Notes under the pieces: model-generated
Databases searched by the model: none
What the model was told of the DNA's origin: nothing
Seen by the model: the letters and a program-made list of their open reading frames with translations, nothing else
Assembly: GCA_902801175.1 (NCBI GenBank)
Contig: CADCHF010000005.1
Coordinates: forward strand, 94,998 to 137,516
DNA: 42,519 bases
Reading direction: 5' to 3'
Source: an uncultured Coriobacteriaceae bacterium
Lineage (GTDB): Bacteria; Actinomycetota; Coriobacteriia; Coriobacteriales; Atopobiaceae
Program-made: the position numbers and the translations under genes
Shown here: piece by piece, positions 40,882 to 42,519 of the stretch
Layout of the letters: the number at the start of each line of letters is the position of its first letter
Position numbering within the stretch: the stretch's first letter is position 1

Positions 40882-42318
40882 CTATGCCGTGGCGTTTACC
40901 TGATCGTTGGCAACCGTCTGAGTCACGCGGGCATGAACGGTGCCATCTGCCAACATCACCGAAATGCCATCCCCCTCGGCGACCTGTGACACATGTGAGA
41001 CCACGTGCCCGCCCTCGTCTTTGGTGATCGCGTACCCGCGCCCAAGGACCTTAAGCGGCGACAGCGCGTCGAGCTGTGCGGCGCTGCGCGAGAGCTGGGC
41101 CTGAGGAAGACGCAGCATGGCCGGTCCGCACTGCACGAGCCTTTGGCCCAGTGCCTCGGTTGGACGAGCGTCGGCAATCCTTGGCGCAACGCTCACGAGA
41201 CGTGACGCGAGCTGCACCGTCTCGCGCGACAGACGGCGTGCTGCTCGTGGCGCCGCGTCGTGCAGGCGTTGCTCGCTCAGCACCAGCTGCTCCTCGCGGT
41301 CGTGCAGGGTGGCAAAGGGATCTTGCAGGCAACGGCGACTGGCATAGGCGTTGACCTGCACGCCCAGCCGCATGATAGAAGCGCGCATGGCCTGCGTCGA
41401 GCGCGCGTCAAGGGTGCTCACCAACTGATTGTTTGCCGTGAGCATCTTGTTCATCTCTGTGATGAGACGAGCCTCGCGTGAGTGGAACTTGTCCTCAATC
41501 TCTTTGAAGTCGGGGGCAACCGACTCAGCGGCAGCCGTGGGCGTGGAGCTCCTACGGTCGCTCACCATCTCGGCAATGGTGACGTCGTCCTCGTGACCAA
41601 TGCCCGCAATGACCGGCACGGGGCACGCGGCAATGGCACGGGCAAGCTGCTCGTCGTTAAAGGTCATGAGGTCCTCGTACGAGCCACCGCCACGAACCAG
41701 CAAGATGGCGTCGGGGCGGGAGGCAGCGGCACGAGCCAGCGCCCTTATGATTTGCTGGGGAGCACCCTCGCCCTGCACCGAGCAACCCGACACAAGGACC
41801 TCTACCAGGGGGTTCCTTCGCTCGAGCGTGCGCTTGACGTCAAAGATCACGCTGCCCGTAGGTGAGGTGACCACTGCCACGCGCTCGCAGAAGCTGGGAA
41901 TGGGACGCTTCCGCGACTCATCCATGAGCCCCTCGGCCTTAAGGCGTTTGGCAAGCGCGGCGACCTGCTGACGAAGCAGCCCCTCGCCCGAGGCCTGTAG
42001 AGTGCGAGCCACAAACGAAAGGCGTCCCGTTGGCTCATAAATCTGGAAGTGACCAGACATGAGCACCTGCAGGCCATCGCGCAGCTTGACGCCGCTATGC
42101 TCGTGAACGCCCCGCCACACGATGGCATCCATGGCGGCCGAGTCGTCCTTGAGCCTAAAGTAGCAATGCCCACCACGCGCGGGACCCTTAAAGCCGCTCA
42201 CCTCACCTGTGACGAGCAGTGACGGCATGGCGTCGACTGTTTCCTTTGCGCAGCCGATTGCCTGGCTTACAGACAGCGGCTGCGCCGATGCGCCCTGGTT
42301 AGTCACGGCTGCGACCAT
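40882..42318 (-). CDS. xseA: Exodeoxyribonuclease VII large subunit
   Basis: 478 residues. An N-terminal OB-fold (GEVSGFKGPARGGHCYFRLKD truncated here to its first part, about residues 38-58) is followed by the catalytic region: VVTSPTGSVIFDV, LLVRGGGSYEDLM, FNDEQLARAI, PVIAGIGHEDDVTI and SDRRSSTPTAAAE, then a long helical arm that binds XseB. Degrades single-stranded DNA. The ATG overlaps the end of the upstream zinc peptidase gene by 20 bases. Confidence 0.95.
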   Translation of the reverse strand: MVAAVTNQGASAQPLSVSQAIGCAKETVDAMPSLLVTGEVSGFKGPARGGHCYFRLKDDSAAMDAIVWRGVHEHSGVKLRDGLQVLMSGHFQIYEPTGRLSFVARTLQASGEGLLRQQVAALAKRLKAEGLMDESRKRPIPSFCERVAVVTSPTGSVIFDVKRTLERRNPLVEVLVSGCSVQGEGAPQQIIRALARAAASRPDAILLVRGGGSYEDLMTFNDEQLARAIAACPVPVIAGIGHEDDVTIAEMVSDRRSSTPTAAAESVAPDFKEIEDKFHSREARLITEMNKMLTANNQLVSTLDARSTQAMRASIMRLGVQVNAYASRRCLQDPFATLHDREEQLVLSEQRLHDAAPRAARRLSRETVQLASRLVSVAPRIADARPTEALGQRLVQCGPAMLRLPQAQLSRSAAQLDALSPLKVLGRGYAITKDEGGHVVSHVSQVAEGDGISVMLADGTVHARVTQTVANDQVNATA

Positions 42319-42519
42319 TCACGCGCGTAAAGTAGTACATGAACTGCATCACCGAGACGAGCGCTGCGGCAACATAGGTGAGCGCAGCTGCGGTGAGGAC
42401 CTCCTTGGCACCAGCCTGATCGATCTGACTGACCGTACCAAGATACTTGACCGCACGGCGTGAGGCATCAATCTCGACCGGAAGCGTGATCAGGTGGAAG
42501 AGCACCGACACACCAAACA
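42299..42519 (-). CDS. YugP-like neutral zinc metallopeptidase, C-terminal end
   Basis: About 73 codons are visible; the gene continues beyond the right edge. VLFHLITLPVEIDASRRAV is the well-conserved late block of the membrane-embedded Zn_peptidase_2 (YugP) family, followed by a final hydrophobic span and short basic end. The zinc motif itself is outside the window. It overlaps the xseA start, so the two are probably co-transcribed. Confidence 0.8.
   Translation of the reverse strand, partial: FGVSVLFHLITLPVEIDASRRAVKYLGTVSQIDQAGAKEVLTAAALTYVAAALVSVMQFMYYFTRVNGRSRD

Noticed and set aside
1..42519. CRISPR arrays, tRNA or rRNA genes, insertion sequences, prophage or plasmid functions
   Set aside because: No spaced direct repeats, cloverleaf-like sequence, transposase, integrase or replication gene was recognised on either strand.

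Overview
The window is about 60% GC, tightly packed chromosomal DNA from a Gram-positive-type, high-GC, fermentative bacterium. Gene content (arginine deiminase pathway, Pta/AckA acetate formation, ATP-type PEP carboxykinase, UDP-galactopyranose mutase, a secreted lectin-amidase), strong GGAGG-type ribosome sites and codon use point to an actinobacterial anaerobe of the Coriobacteriia, most like Olsenella/Atopobium. That assignment is inference from reading, not from a search. No tRNA, rRNA, CRISPR array, insertion sequence or prophage was seen.

Layout. 1-770: end of a family II (DHH) pyrophosphatase, followed by a large perfect palindrome. 983-10154: an aromatic amino acid block. A type I-alpha DAHP synthase reads leftward. 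Rightward from the same spacer run a type I-beta DAHP synthase, tyrA, aroB, aroA, aroC, pheA and an aroE-aroK fusion, nearly all overlapping or within 20 bases of each other. Every step from DAHP to chorismate, phenylpyruvate and hydroxyphenylpyruvate is present except 3-dehydroquinate dehydratase. 10357-13488: a stand-alone PTS EIIB domain behind a structured leader, 5-formyl-THF cyclo-ligase, a YgjP-like metalloprotein and trpS. 13690-16067: arcA then arcB (leftward). 16288-20690: a 991-residue polyphosphate kinase with unusual charged extensions, and a TrmA/RlmD-type rRNA uracil methyltransferase. 20786-28197: P1-family peptidase, Maf, a 1083-residue secreted amidase carrying fifteen lectin repeats, a GT2 glycosyltransferase and glf, all leftward, which looks like a cell-surface glycan and wall region. 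28400-29371: pta.

29671-32518 is the most unusual locus. Four overlapping rightward genes encode a 62-residue half LytTR domain, two paralogous polytopic membrane proteins that both stop 42 residues after their phospho-acceptor His, and a two-helix membrane protein with a GHKL ATPase domain but an altered H-box. Together they look like an AgrC/LytTR-type signalling system whose sensor, phospho-acceptor and ATPase parts are split over separate subunits. An inverted repeat and a -10 box lie just upstream.

32636-42519: SlyD-like prolyl isomerase with a Cys/His metal tail, a coiled-coil zinc-ribbon protein, pckA, an aldose epimerase homologue, a lipoprotein, ackA with a NUDIX hydrolase, a HIT protein, xseB, xseA and the end of a YugP-like zinc peptidase. 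Two leader or intergenic regions here (pckA, ackA-NUDIX) contain mutually exclusive base-pairing segments next to ribosome sites.
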